Counted from the first letter of the stretch, positions 27,537-36,212 are shown. The stretch: 38,013 nt of DNA from JAHIVN01 sp018816645 (GCA_043816305.1 JBDRHZ010000025.1:1-38013); one strand, 5' to 3'. Program-made: numbers and translations. The notes: generated by a model not told the origin, from the sequence alone.

Positions 27537-30500
27537 ATGGAGAATTCAAAAGATTCAAATAACGCAAACAAACTTGTTATCTTTGCAGGAGTTGTTGTCC
27601 TAATCATCATCCTTGCACTTTTGCTTAGACAGCCTATTGCAGATATTTTTAATCCCTCCTCATCCAGTACTGCCGGACAAGATGTAGAAGGGGTTAAATC
27701 AAAGACCATAACAGAATACATATCCGAGATCAAAGAAGGAAAAACAACTTCACTCACTCCAAGGATTGAGGTGCTGGGAGATATCATTTATGAAGATTAC
27801 TCAACTACTACTCTTCCTGAAACAGGAGAGGTAATTGTTGAAGATCTCTGGGTCAATACAACTGGTGATACGATGACAGGGAATCTTACCATTACAGAAA
27901 ATGGGACGCTTATTCTCCCGAGCATTGAGGATCTGTTATTTCATAGTTCGACGCTCAAGGATAAAGCCTCAGCTACAGAAAGTGGTGCGTATCTCATTGG
28001 AGCATATGACGAATTTGCAAATAGCAATAGTACAAATGTTCAAGCCGTTTTGAATGATCTTGATGATGCAATTTCAGATGCCCAAGCAGGAATATCTTCG
28101 ATCAGTGAAACCGATCCTATATTCTCGAACAGTCCAGCTGCATCGATTACAAATACGCTTATTTCCTATTGGAACAAAGCTTACTCCTGGGGCGACCATT
28201 CAATCGTAGGCTATATCACGTCGGAATCCGATCCTGTCTGGACAATAGCTGAGCCAAGCTATTTTAACAGAACTCAGAATGAAACAATCACTGGAATCCC
28301 CAATTTTAACGGTGGGGTAAGCGGGAGCACAGCTCCTTTTACCGTTGATAGCAACTATGTAATCTCAAGTCTCAATGCTGATTTACTTGACGGTTTCCAT
28401 GCAAGTGATTTTATGGGAGGGGGAATTGACTTATGGGTCGATGAGGCCGGTGATACTATGCTTGGAAATCTTATCATGAGTGGAGCAGATATTAATATCG
28501 GGATAAACAATCTCATTACTGGAGCCAACACAATTTCTTCAATTGAGATTGATATTCTAGACTCAGGAATAAATTTTTCGGAGCTAACTGGCTCACTTGG
28601 TGATCTGCAAATATCCGCCGGGGCTGTAGATCTTGATTCCTCTGAGATCGCAGGAATTCTTCCCATAAGCTACGGCGGTACCAATGCTTCCACTTTTACA
28701 ATAAATGAGTTTCTCTGGTTCGATGGAACAAGGCTTATCGCCAGCGGATATGATCAAAATGATTTTATATCAGCGATAACTGATAATTGGGTCGATGATA
28801 CAGGTGATACTATCACAGGATCATTGCTTTTTTCTGGAGTAGCATCTGATATAACTACAGGAACGGATGAACACCTGGCTCTTATGCCGAATGGAACCGG
28901 CAACGTTGGAATTGGAACGACTAGTCCTACTCAACAGTTGGAGATAACTGAGTCGTTTGAGCTTCCGAACACGACAAGCGCTACAACAGGTGTTATATAT
29001 AAAGATTCAGACCCATTTATACATAATTTTCGAGCCGCAGGTACCGATGGAAATAATGTTTTTATAGGTATAAACTCGGGAAATTTTACTATGTCTAGTA
29101 CCACCTTTCCTATTGAAGCCAGCAATAACACTGGTGTAGGGTATAACACATTAAATGCTCTTACCAGCGGTTATGGAAATAGCGCTTTTGGTGTAGGTTC
29201 CCTCACGTTAAACTCCTCGGGAAGCAGTAATAGCGCTTTTGGTGTTGGTGCTCTGGGTGGTAACACAACTGGATATGTTAATACTGCTATGGGAGTAGGT
29301 GCCCTATATATGAATACCTCTGGAACAAATAACAATGCCTTTGGAGTTGATTCTTTGTGGCAAAACACAACTGGCTTGCAGAACAATGCTTTTGGAAATG
29401 ACGCGCTGTCCGTTAATACAACAGGAGATGACAATGCAGCATTTGGGGAGCATGTTTTATATTACAATAATACAGGAAATAGAAATAGTGCTTTTGGCAA
29501 TTGGGCTCTTGAATATGTTACCAATGGAAATAACAATGCTGCGTTTGGATATGGAGCTTTAGGAGAAATAGGTAGTAACAGTTCAGGTAATACGGCTATT
29601 GGTTATCAGGCTGGATTCGGGAGTTTCTCTTTTAGTAATTCCAATAATTCATTGGTAGGGTATGGAGCAGGTTATAATCTTTCAACTGGAAGCAATAACG
29701 TATTGATCGGATATCAGGCAGGGGACAATTTGGTGAATGGAAACAACAATATCATCATGGGTTACGATTTGAATGCTCCGAGCGCTTCGGGCTCAAATCA
29801 GATGTATTTGGGAGGGGTTATTTACGGTGATTTAAGCACAGGAAATATTGGCATCGGGACAACGGCGCCCGGCCAAGAATTAGAAGTGAACGGTGATATC
29901 CGCCTCGACGCAAACGAAGCTGCAACAACCAATGGGCTTTGTCATTCCGGAGCAGCTTCCGATACAACATTTGCAGATAGAGACATAGTTGCATGCTCAG
30001 CTGCCCCAGGAGATATAGCAGAATGGTATGAAACGAAAGATGGCAGAGCCGGAGATATAGTTATGACCACAGGAGAAACTATTACATACTCTTCACCCGC
30101 TGTTAATGCTGAAACAGGTGTTATACTAAACAAAAATGATTTACTTACTGCAAGTATCCTGACAAAAACAGATAAACCATATCAACCAACTGTTCTCGGA
30201 GTGATTTCTACATCACCATACGAAACGTTTGGTAAGGGAATTAAGAAGGAAGCCATAAATGAGAATCCAGTCGCCTTAACTGGAAGAGTTCCTGTTAAAG
30301 TAACTACTACAAATGGAAGCATAAAGCCAGGAGATCCTATAACTACAAGCAGCATTCCAGGAGTTGGTATGAAAAGCACTAAGCCGGGACCAGTTATCGG
30401 TCTCGCACTTGATTATTATAACGATTTAGATCCAAACAAAATTGGTAAAATCCTGGTAGCTATAAATCTTAGCTGGTATGAACCGGAAGATTATCTCAAC

Positions 30501-31067
30501 AAGATAGATAGCATCATCTCAGACTACGGATCAGGCTTACTGGGAAGAAGTGGTAATCTCGATTCTGTAACCAACTTCACGATCACACAAACCCTTACTG
30601 CAAACCAAGGTACATTCTCATCTATCACAGTAAATAACTTGTTAGTGAATAATTCACTGACTGTAAATGGACTCATCACATCGAAAAACATTAAGACAGA
30701 AATACTTAAAGCTTATTCTACGAAGAACATTATTGTTAAACTCTCAGAAAGCATCGGTGACACAGCCTTCATAATTCAGAATAACCTAAATGAAAACGTT
30801 TTCAGTGTTGACAGCAACGGAAAGATCAATCTGAAAGAAGATAAACTTTCGCCATCTATCGGTGAGGGGATCATACCAAAAGGCAGTGATTATGTGAGAA
30901 TTTATACTGACAGCGTAACAAGAAGTTCTCGTATCTTCATAACACCCACTGTTGAAACTGATAAACAACTTTCAGTCATAGAAAAAGCAGCTAAAGATTA
31001 CTTCGTCGTCAAAATTTCCTATCCTGTCGACTACAACATCTCCTTTGACTGGTGGATAGTGAACTGA
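27537..31067 (+). CDS. Membrane-anchored tail-fibre-like protein with YadA-head-like repeats, second of a tandem pair
   Basis: The 1176-residue paralogue of the preceding gene has a membrane helix at about 13-31 and the linker KTITEYISEIKEG. LPETG is at 93-97, with the same GDTMTGNLTI and LNADLLDGFHASDFMGGG segments. Between about residues 529 and 720 it has a feature its neighbour lacks: roughly ten short units of NSAFGVGAL / NNAFGNDAL / NTAIGYQAG type. These are left-handed beta-roll repeats like the head of YadA-type trimeric adhesins. The C-terminal block (GDIAEWYETKDGRAGDIV, LTGRVPVKVTTTNG, GVGMKSTKPG, final FDWWIVN) matches the neighbour. It has its own promoter, so the pair need not be an operon. 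A trimeric surface fibre is the likely form. Confidence 0.8.
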   Translation: MENSKDSNNANKLVIFAGVVVLIIILALLLRQPIADIFNPSSSSTAGQDVEGVKSKTITEYISEIKEGKTTSLTPRIEVLGDIIYEDYSTTTLPETGEVIVEDLWVNTTGDTMTGNLTITENGTLILPSIEDLLFHSSTLKDKASATESGAYLIGAYDEFANSNSTNVQAVLNDLDDAISDAQAGISSISETDPIFSNSPAASITNTLISYWNKAYSWGDHSIVGYITSESDPVWTIAEPSYFNRTQNETITGIPNFNGGVSGSTAPFTVDSNYVISSLNADLLDGFHASDFMGGGIDLWVDEAGDTMLGNLIMSGADINIGINNLITGANTISSIEIDILDSGINFSELTGSLGDLQISAGAVDLDSSEIAGILPISYGGTNASTFTINEFLWFDGTRLIASGYDQNDFISAITDNWVDDTGDTITGSLLFSGVASDITTGTDEHLALMPNGTGNVGIGTTSPTQQLEITESFELPNTTSATTGVIYKDSDPFIHNFRAAGTDGNNVFIGINSGNFTMSSTTFPIEASNNTGVGYNTLNALTSGYGNSAFGVGSLTLNSSGSSNSAFGVGALGGNTTGYVNTAMGVGALYMNTSGTNNNAFGVDSLWQNTTGLQNNAFGNDALSVNTTGDDNAAFGEHVLYYNNTGNRNSAFGNWALEYVTNGNNNAAFGYGALGEIGSNSSGNTAIGYQAGFGSFSFSNSNNSLVGYGAGYNLSTGSNNVLIGYQAGDNLVNGNNNIIMGYDLNAPSASGSNQMYLGGVIYGDLSTGNIGIGTTAPGQELEVNGDIRLDANEAATTNGLCHSGAASDTTFADRDIVACSAAPGDIAEWYETKDGRAGDIVMTTGETITYSSPAVNAETGVILNKNDLLTASILTKTDKPYQPTVLGVISTSPYETFGKGIKKEAINENPVALTGRVPVKVTTTNGSIKPGDPITTSSIPGVGMKSTKPGPVIGLALDYYNDLDPNKIGKILVAINLSWYEPEDYLNKIDSIISDYGSGLLGRSGNLDSVTNFTITQTLTANQGTFSSITVNNLLVNNSLTVNGLITSKNIKTEILKAYSTKNIIVKLSESIGDTAFIIQNNLNENVFSVDSNGKINLKEDKLSPSIGEGIIPKGSDYVRIYTDSVTRSSRIFITPTVETDKQLSVIEKAAKDYFVVKISYPVDYNISFDWWIVN

Positions 31068-31154
31068 GCAAGTAAGTCAATGAGCAGATAGGCTTTTGGC
31101 TTCTTGGCTCAATAGCTTATCAGCTCACTAGCCCATCGGCCCATTTGCCATTAT
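31068..31154 (+). repeat. 8-base tandem array (GC-type), eleven units, directly after a stop codon
   Basis: The array starts at the base after the TGA. Units run GCAAGTAA, GTCAATGA, GCAGATAG, GCTTTTG (7 bases), GCTTCTTG, GCTCAATA, GCTTATCA, GCTCACTA, GCCCATCG, GCCCATTT, GCCATTAT. Ten of eleven begin with GC. The last units overlap the candidate -35 of the next gene. This is the clearest GC-type array in the window. Confidence 0.7.
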
Positions 31155-31171
31155 TCAATTCTTCATATACT
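31145..31171 (+). promoter_or_regulatory. Candidate promoter giving a nearly leaderless message
   Basis: TTGCCA at 31145-31150 and TATACT at 31166-31171 with a 15-base spacer. Transcription would start around 31178, at or next to the ATG at 31180. The short spacer lowers confidence. Confidence 0.3.
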
Positions 31172-31179
31172 ATTACTCT

Positions 31180-31848
31180 ATGCAAAATCCAAAGTACCCA
31201 AAAACTATATATCTGATAAGGCATGGTCTGACTGGAGGGAACGAGCGAGGAGAGTGGCTGGGAGCAAAATCAGTACATGAACTGAATGAATATGGAGGAA
31301 AACAGGCAAGAGATACTGCAGATACCCTCAAGAAAATCAACGTTGATGCATCAAAGATTTACTCCAGCCCAACTGAGAGAGCACTGCAGCACGCAGAAAT
31401 TTTACAAAGACATCTGCAATTGTCTATTGAAAAGATCAATTCAATCACCGAGATCAACCTCGGAATTCTTGAAGACAGAAGTAGAAAAGAGGGGCTGAAG
31501 CTCGTCCCTGAAGAAGTTGCCAAATGGGAAAATAACCTCAGAGAATTTTCCCCTCCCTTGGGAGAATCCGCTGTTGAGGCTGCTGAGAGATTTTATGAGA
31601 CAGTTGAACTTATCGCTTGTAATGCACAAAAGCAGGATCTGGTATTTGTCTCTCACGGAGTAGTGATCAAGCTGTTCCTTGCAAGAATTCTTTGCGCATC
31701 AATTGAAACTGGCGAGGCAAAGATTGATGTCCCCTGGACCAGACATGGCAGTATCACAGTAGTGACTTGCAACGAACAGGGGTTCAAGTTCAAGAAGGTC
31801 ATAGAGAATAAATATCCCGACAGCGATGAAGTAGCAGCTTTGGGATAG
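31180..31848 (+). CDS. Histidine phosphatase (phosphoglycerate mutase-like)
   Basis: The 222-residue protein belongs to the histidine phosphatase superfamily. LIRHGLTGGNE contains the R-H-G signature with catalytic His15. SSPTERALQHA supplies the second phosphate-binding Arg, EINLGILEDRS the acid region, and VSHGVVIKLF the second catalytic His (159). The family covers cofactor-dependent phosphoglycerate mutases and broad-specificity phosphatases. The sequence is closer to the short GpmB/CobC-like type than to the 230-250-residue glycolytic GpmA, so a glycolytic role is uncertain. The message may be leaderless. The frameshifted membrane gene follows 22 bases after its stop. Confidence 0.85.
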   Translation: MQNPKYPKTIYLIRHGLTGGNERGEWLGAKSVHELNEYGGKQARDTADTLKKINVDASKIYSSPTERALQHAEILQRHLQLSIEKINSITEINLGILEDRSRKEGLKLVPEEVAKWENNLREFSPPLGESAVEAAERFYETVELIACNAQKQDLVFVSHGVVIKLFLARILCASIETGEAKIDVPWTRHGSITVVTCNEQGFKFKKVIENKYPDSDEVAALG

Positions 31849-31870
31849 AGGCAACCACCGTTTCTTCTCC

Positions 31871-32392
31871 TTGCAACTCCCGTTATCATTCTGTGAAAAG
31901 CAAACATTTCAAGAAACATTTGCTATTTGTACTGCCTTTGCTCTATTACTAGTAGCAGGATATTTTATCTTTCCAATGATGACAGTTCTCCTGATTATCT
32001 GGACACTTGGTTTCATATTGGCCAAGAAACAAAAGCTTTTCAGGAAGTTATCTTCAGCAGAACAAGGATTCTACAACTTTGTGATCATCTGCTTTCCTCT
32101 GTTTGAGATTATTATAAAATTTCTAATTATGAAAAACATCATCCCAGGTTCGTGGTTCTGGCTAAATCGGCTGGAGCATTTCCTTTCGGCAATCGGCATC
32201 CAGACATTATTCTACCCATTCGTAAAGTCAACTTTGGTCAAGTTGAATAAAACTGAAAGATATATTTTTATCACAGCTTTCACTGTGCTGATAGGCAACT
32301 TTAACGAATTTGCCGAATTTACCATAAGAATTGCCATGAAATTAACTGATATCTACAGCTTCAGTGCTTTATTACTCAGATACAATTTATGA
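31871..32392 (+). CDS. Multi-pass membrane protein, DUF2238/YjdF-like, disrupted by a frameshift
   Basis: The frame has TTG as its first usable codon (31871) and encodes 173 residues with four or five hydrophobic helices and the segment NFNEFAEFTIRI. It stops at 32390-32392 soon after DIYSFSA. The frame starting with GTG at 32364 then continues YYSDTIYDMMINTFGTLCGYFLI, which is the D-T-x-x-D-x-x-x-N-x-x-G closing helix expected for this type of protein. The intact protein therefore appears split by a one-base shift around 32360-32372. It could be a sequencing error, a decaying gene or programmed frameshifting. The family resemblance is from memory of DUF2238 proteins and is tentative. Confidence 0.55.
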   Translation: MQLPLSFCEKQTFQETFAICTAFALLLVAGYFIFPMMTVLLIIWTLGFILAKKQKLFRKLSSAEQGFYNFVIICFPLFEIIIKFLIMKNIIPGSWFWLNRLEHFLSAIGIQTLFYPFVKSTLVKLNKTERYIFITAFTVLIGNFNEFAEFTIRIAMKLTDIYSFSALLLRYNL

Positions 32393-32457
32393 TATGATGA
32401 TAAACACATTTGGAACCTTGTGTGGCTACTTTTTGATAACTCGAGTTCAAGATTCAT

Positions 32458-33195
32458 ATGAAAAAGCCTTACTTCAGCGTAATAATTCCAGTACTCAACG
32501 AAGAAGACTACATCTCCACGATTCTGAAGTCGCTAAGCGACCAAACATATCAGAATTTCGAGGTGATAGTCGTTGATAATGGATCAACCGATAGAACATT
32601 GTCTCTTGTAGATACACTCAAGGTAAAATACTCTCTTGATTTAAGAATTTTACACTGCAAGAGAAGAGGTATCAGTTACGCAAGAAACTTTGCCATTGAT
32701 AGATCAAAAGGGGAGTATTTGATCTTCTATGACGCAGACGGAAAGATACATAGAGAATGGTTGAACAATGCTCAACAGCGACTTGCCAAACATCCAAATA
32801 CAGTTGCAATTACCGGGATCTACTATTATGGTCCTACCAAGAGCATTTTAAAATCTATTTACTTCAACAGTTATCTTTTCTTTCAATATGTGTACATTTT
32901 CCTTAATTATCTGATTCTTGGTAAATGCAATCTGATCGGAAATTCACTTCTCATCCAAAAAGACGCTATGGTCAAGATCGGCGGATTTCCGGACGTGGTC
33001 CATGAAGATATATTTCTGATGAGGAAGTTTTCAAAATATTTCAATAACCGTGATCAAATACGGCTTGGCTTTGATCAAGTTATCACTTATTCACCTAGGA
33101 GATTTGAGAAGCGCGGATACCTCAGAACCCTTCTCTACTGGATCAAGAATATGATAAAGCCCGATAATCCTTCAGATTACACTTCATCAAAGTAA
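32458..33195 (+). CDS. Family 2 glycosyltransferase
   Basis: The 245-residue GT-A enzyme begins KKPYFSVIIPVLNEEDYI, followed by QTYQNFEVIVVDNGSTDRT, both standard for GT2. The metal-binding D-x-D is in FYDADGK. GNSLLIQKDAMVKIGGF and HEDIFLMRK supply the acceptor loop and the catalytic E-D region. A hydrophobic stretch in the middle (FFQYVYIFLNYLILG) suggests membrane association. It would transfer a sugar to a lipid or surface glycan; donor and acceptor are not predictable. The ATG at 32458 lies inside the out-of-frame extension of the upstream membrane gene, so the two may once have been translationally coupled. Confidence 0.9.
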   Translation: MKKPYFSVIIPVLNEEDYISTILKSLSDQTYQNFEVIVVDNGSTDRTLSLVDTLKVKYSLDLRILHCKRRGISYARNFAIDRSKGEYLIFYDADGKIHREWLNNAQQRLAKHPNTVAITGIYYYGPTKSILKSIYFNSYLFFQYVYIFLNYLILGKCNLIGNSLLIQKDAMVKIGGFPDVVHEDIFLMRKFSKYFNNRDQIRLGFDQVITYSPRRFEKRGYLRTLLYWIKNMIKPDNPSDYTSSK

Positions 33196-33251
33196 GCATT
33201 GGGGCTTTGAGGCCATAAAGCTTTAAAGCTCATCTGCTCACTGGCTCATCC
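33196..33251 (+). repeat. 8-base tandem array (GC-type), seven units in perfect register
   Basis: Starting at the base after the TAA: GCATTGGG, GCTTTGAG, GCCATAAA, GCTTTAAA, GCTCATCT, GCTCACTG, GCTCATCC. All seven begin with GC. The unit GCTCACTG closely matches GCTCACTA in the 31068 array. Confidence 0.7.
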
Positions 33252-33525
33252 ACCCCGACACATCAGCCAATTAGATCCTCTTCCAAACTATTAATCACAA
33301 ATTTAAAAACTAAACAGCATAAAACCTAACACGTCAATATTAACCTAGGGTCTTGCTAGACAAAGGTTGTTACATCTGGGGTTTGGGGTGGTAAAGCCCC
33401 AATTCAGAGTGTCCTTAATAATAATAGCACTTCTTTACTACTAGCATAAATTCTTGTAATACTTTAAAATAATCCAGCGTTTATAAGGTACTGGCTTTAC
33501 ATAGATTATTAGTTAATAAAACAAC
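33196..33525. other. 330-base gene-free region before murB
   Basis: No open frame of note is present. It contains the 8-base array at 33196-33251 and a perfect stem TTGGGG/CCCCAA with an 8-base loop at 33383-33402, which has no T-tract. AT-rich sequence follows up to murB. I found no convincing -35/-10 pair for murB. Confidence 0.5.
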
Positions 33526-34659
33526 ATGCAGGAAAAACTAGATATCCTTGTCAAACAGCTCAATCCCAAAAACACAAAAACCAGCGAACCGCTCTCAGGA
33601 TATACAAATTTGAAGATAGGAGGTCCTGCAGACATACTTTACACTACGCATGATATCAAAGATCTGATAAATGTTGTTAAGCTCGTCAGACGAATGGATG
33701 TTCCAGTCACAGTTCTCGGCAGAGGAACAAATGTTCTTATCTCTGACGCTGGCATAAGAGGACTGGTTGTCATCAACAAGGCAAATACGATCGATATAGC
33801 AGGGGAGAAACCTGTAAGCGAAGATTCTATTCCGATCATGCCCAGATGGGAATCTGACAGCAAAGAAGGAACATTTAAATATGAATTTAAGGATCTTGAC
33901 TATGATGAGTCAAACGAACCGAGGATCGAAGTCATCATGGACTCGGGAGTCGATCTGCCATTTGCATTGAGATACCTTTTGGACAAAAATATCACCGGAC
34001 TCCAGTGGTACGCAGGCATTCCCGGAACTATAGGCGGAGCTGTCCACAACAACATACATGGGGGCACTCATTTCATCAGTGAAGTTGTAAAAATGGTGAA
34101 GGTTTTGGACAAAGATCTGAATGTGAAAGAGTTAGACATAAAGGAGCTTGGAGCCGACTATGACAAAAGCCGCTTCCACAAAAGCGGGGAAGTCATTTTA
34201 CAAGTTACTTTCAACTTTTACAAAGGCGACGCAGAAAAAGCAAAGTTTACAGCAACAGAATGGGCGCAGAGGAAGAAAATACAGCCAAGGAACTCTCCCG
34301 GCTGTTGTTTTGCAAATCTGACGCAGGAGCAGAAAGAGAAGTTTGAATATCCGACAACCGCGATGGGCTATGTCATAGAACATGTGCTGAAAATGACAGG
34401 CTTCAAAGTTGGAGGTGCTGCAATATCACAGGCTCATCACAACTTTATAGTAAACGAAGGAAATGCCACCGCCAAGGACTATCTTGACGTCATGAAAGAG
34501 ATCTATAAAAGAACGAAAGAAGCTCTCGACATAGAAATCGTCCCGGAGATCATGCTTCTTGGATTCAAAGATGAAGAAATAGCAGAATTTACCAAAAAAG
34601 AGCAGGAAGATCTCAGAAAAGTGAGAAACGAGGAGATACGGACTGTTTACAAAAAATAA
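33526..34659 (+). CDS. murB: UDP-N-acetylenolpyruvoylglucosamine reductase
   Basis: MurB reduces UDP-GlcNAc-enolpyruvate to UDP-MurNAc in peptidoglycan synthesis, using FAD and NADPH in the cytoplasm. The FAD-binding part shows TNLKIGGPAD, VTVLGRGTNVLISD and GIPGTIGGAV (164-173). YDKSRFH (212-218) matches the conserved Tyr-x-x-Ser-x-Phe segment. PRNSPGCCFAN (254-264) corresponds to the family's PSAGSFFKNP, so the proton-donating Ser position is Cys260. GGAAISQAHHNFIVN and the final VPEIMLLG (Glu341) complete the active site. At 377 residues it is longer than most MurB proteins, partly because of an acidic insertion at about 95-135. It indicates that this organism makes its own peptidoglycan precursors. 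Confidence 0.93.
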   Translation: MQEKLDILVKQLNPKNTKTSEPLSGYTNLKIGGPADILYTTHDIKDLINVVKLVRRMDVPVTVLGRGTNVLISDAGIRGLVVINKANTIDIAGEKPVSEDSIPIMPRWESDSKEGTFKYEFKDLDYDESNEPRIEVIMDSGVDLPFALRYLLDKNITGLQWYAGIPGTIGGAVHNNIHGGTHFISEVVKMVKVLDKDLNVKELDIKELGADYDKSRFHKSGEVILQVTFNFYKGDAEKAKFTATEWAQRKKIQPRNSPGCCFANLTQEQKEKFEYPTTAMGYVIEHVLKMTGFKVGGAAISQAHHNFIVNEGNATAKDYLDVMKEIYKRTKEALDIEIVPEIMLLGFKDEEIAEFTKKEQEDLRKVRNEEIRTVYKK

Positions 34660-34753
34660 TTCTTGTAGAATCCTATCCTTGGGACATACTACGTTCTCCC
34701 GACTGTATATATCAGTAAACAAGTAACCTGTAGAATGCGGCCACCGGCTGTAT

Positions 34754-34777
34754 ATTTTATTGTGAAATAAAATTTTT
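34754..34777 (+). terminator. AT-rich hairpin with T-tract downstream of murB
   Basis: ATTTTATT, loop GTGA, AATAAAAT, then a run of five T in total. The 8-base-pair stem is all A-T, so it would be weak. Its position between convergent genes fits a terminator. Confidence 0.35.
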
Positions 34778-34846
34778 AATAAAACACTTCTATATTGATA
34801 TGCACCTTGCACATCTCACATAGAAAATTTCTACGATAAAAACTGG

Positions 34847-35581
34847 TTAGGAGGAAAAACGGATTGCAATGTCAGCCTTAAATGCCAAATTGCTACACAA
34901 CTTTGAAAGAACATTCGCAATAGCATCTCTATCTTTAATGTATTCTTGAGTTTCCCCATCCGGCCTTATTACTTCAAAGCGGTTGTCCCTGCTTCTGATT
35001 CGATAGATCTGATTTGAAATATAAAGAGTAACATCAACATCTGCATTTATAGTTTGCACTCCAATTGAGTTATGAACTTTAACCTCAACCCTTTGTATCT
35101 CGAAATCTTCCGGAAAAACTTTTAATTTCTGAAGCTCTGCTAAAGAGCTCTTGGTGTTTGTAAAAGTCAAAAGTTTTTGTATACCTTCCTCCCCTAGAAT
35201 TACAAGATCTGGTCTAACAGCCCAATTTTCAAGCAACATAAATTCAATAGCAAGACTTCTAAAAACTGATGGGACTTCGTTCCAATCATCGAAACTCTTT
35301 TCTTCTCCATCAGGAAGTATAACTCTAAAATCACCAAACGATTTTCCTACTACTCTTTGAATTATAAATCTCTGTCCCTCGGTATTAAGAAAATCAACAG
35401 AGACTACATGATTCTCGCTATCTAGCCGAACAAAACAGCTAGAAACAGTAAAATCAAATGTTGATAAAATCTCATTTATCTGACTAAGTCTTTCGTCAGT
35501 ATGAAATCTTTTTGTGTAGTCCAGATAGCGAAATATCTGTTCATCAGCACGGCTTTTCAAATGTAACCATCTATCTTCCAT
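34847..35581 (-). CDS. Hypothetical protein, orphan family A (long form)
   Basis: I do not recognise this 244-residue protein. It has no signal peptide or membrane helix and looks soluble, with alternating strands and helices. Residues about 30-130 (RLSQINEILSTFDFTVSSCFVRLDSENHVVSVDF...LPDGEEKSF...LAIEFMLLENWA) clearly match the 36467-36868 product, so the two are paralogues. The second half (from about 135) repeats a similar flavour (YRIRSRDNRFEVIRPDGETQEY) and may be a second copy of the same fold. It is transcribed alone from an extended -10 promoter with a leader of about 17 bases. Confidence 0.65.
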   Translation of the reverse strand: MEDRWLHLKSRADEQIFRYLDYTKRFHTDERLSQINEILSTFDFTVSSCFVRLDSENHVVSVDFLNTEGQRFIIQRVVGKSFGDFRVILPDGEEKSFDDWNEVPSVFRSLAIEFMLLENWAVRPDLVILGEEGIQKLLTFTNTKSSLAELQKLKVFPEDFEIQRVEVKVHNSIGVQTINADVDVTLYISNQIYRIRSRDNRFEVIRPDGETQEYIKDRDAIANVLSKLCSNLAFKADIAIRFSS

Positions 35582-35604
35582 ATTTCTCTATGTCTTGTAG
35601 CATT

Positions 35605-35613
35605 ATTATATCA
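35605..35613 (-). promoter_or_regulatory. Extended -10 promoter TGATATAAT
   Basis: On the minus strand TGATATAAT runs from 35613 to 35605. There is no good -35. The start would be near 35598, about 17 bases before the ATG at 35581. The same element precedes the three other small genes of this cluster. Confidence 0.5.
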
Positions 35614-35658
35614 CATTGGATTTATTTTTCCGGAGCATTCTTTTCTCTTTCTTTCCCT

Positions 35659-35688
35659 GCGGATTCAAACGTCCTCGTTTGAACCTAC
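35659..35688. repeat. 30-base palindromic repeat, copy 1
   Basis: An 8-base-pair perfect stem TTCAAACG/CGTTTGAA with loop TCCT is at 35664-35683, flanked by GCGG on the left and CCTAC on the right. Copy 2 at 36316-36345 is identical at 29 of 30 positions. Both lie between genes of the orphan cluster. Confidence 0.65.
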
Positions 35689-35748
35689 CTATAGCTCTAT
35701 AATAACAACACCTTACGCTTTCCCCTAACTATACCTAGAATACTTAAG

Positions 35749-36186
35749 TCACTTCACACATACGCCACCTGGATAGTAGTATCCTTCGATTTTACTCTTC
35801 CAATCAAAAAAATCCCCGCTGCAGTACCCTCCCTGTAAAAGATTTGTTCTCAAAGGAGAAATATGAATGGCTACATCACCAGCTCCTTTTTTTACACCAG
35901 TAACTTGGACTTCAAATGATCGTGTTTCTTCACTTATTGAGCGAATTATCACTATAACTGATTTGGAAGTACAGACTAAGCAAACAAGCTTATTCTCGAC
36001 AAAATCAACCCTGTATCCGACCGGTTCCCCACTAAAATTAGAATCCATTTCTGTTTCTGCTAGATGCATACTTACAAACCCAGCCATCATCAAAGCATAA
36101 TTCAAAACACTTGTGGGGAAAGGAATAGGAAGAGTATTTAGATGCAATTCTACGCCTTTATGACCTTCAGTAACTGCATCCTCCAT
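35749..36186 (-). CDS. Hypothetical protein of the orphan cluster
   Basis: The 145-residue product begins MEDAV and has no recognisable domain. It is soluble-looking, with several cysteines near the C-terminus and in the middle (LVCLVCTSKS; YCSGDFFD; GGVCVK), and no signal peptide. It does not align obviously with its neighbours. It shares with them the MED/MEV start, the minus-strand orientation, the single-gene arrangement and the extended -10 promoter. The frame is open and well bounded, and the promoter supports it being a real gene. Confidence 0.55.
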   Translation of the reverse strand: MEDAVTEGHKGVELHLNTLPIPFPTSVLNYALMMAGFVSMHLAETEMDSNFSGEPVGYRVDFVENKLVCLVCTSKSVIVIIRSISEETRSFEVQVTGVKKGAGDVAIHISPLRTNLLQGGYCSGDFFDWKSKIEGYYYPGGVCVK

Positions 36187-36212
36187 ATAAACATTTTAAA
36201 AAGAATATACTG

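Noticed and set aside
24045..31067. A prophage, because of the tail-fibre-like proteins
   Set aside because: Both proteins have N-terminal membrane anchors and their own cellular-type promoters, and no capsid, terminase, portal or integrase gene is present.
33340..33420. A terminator or decayed transposase end around the TTGGGG/CCCCAA hairpin
   Set aside because: There is no T-tract, and I could not support any reading frame by recognisable protein motifs.
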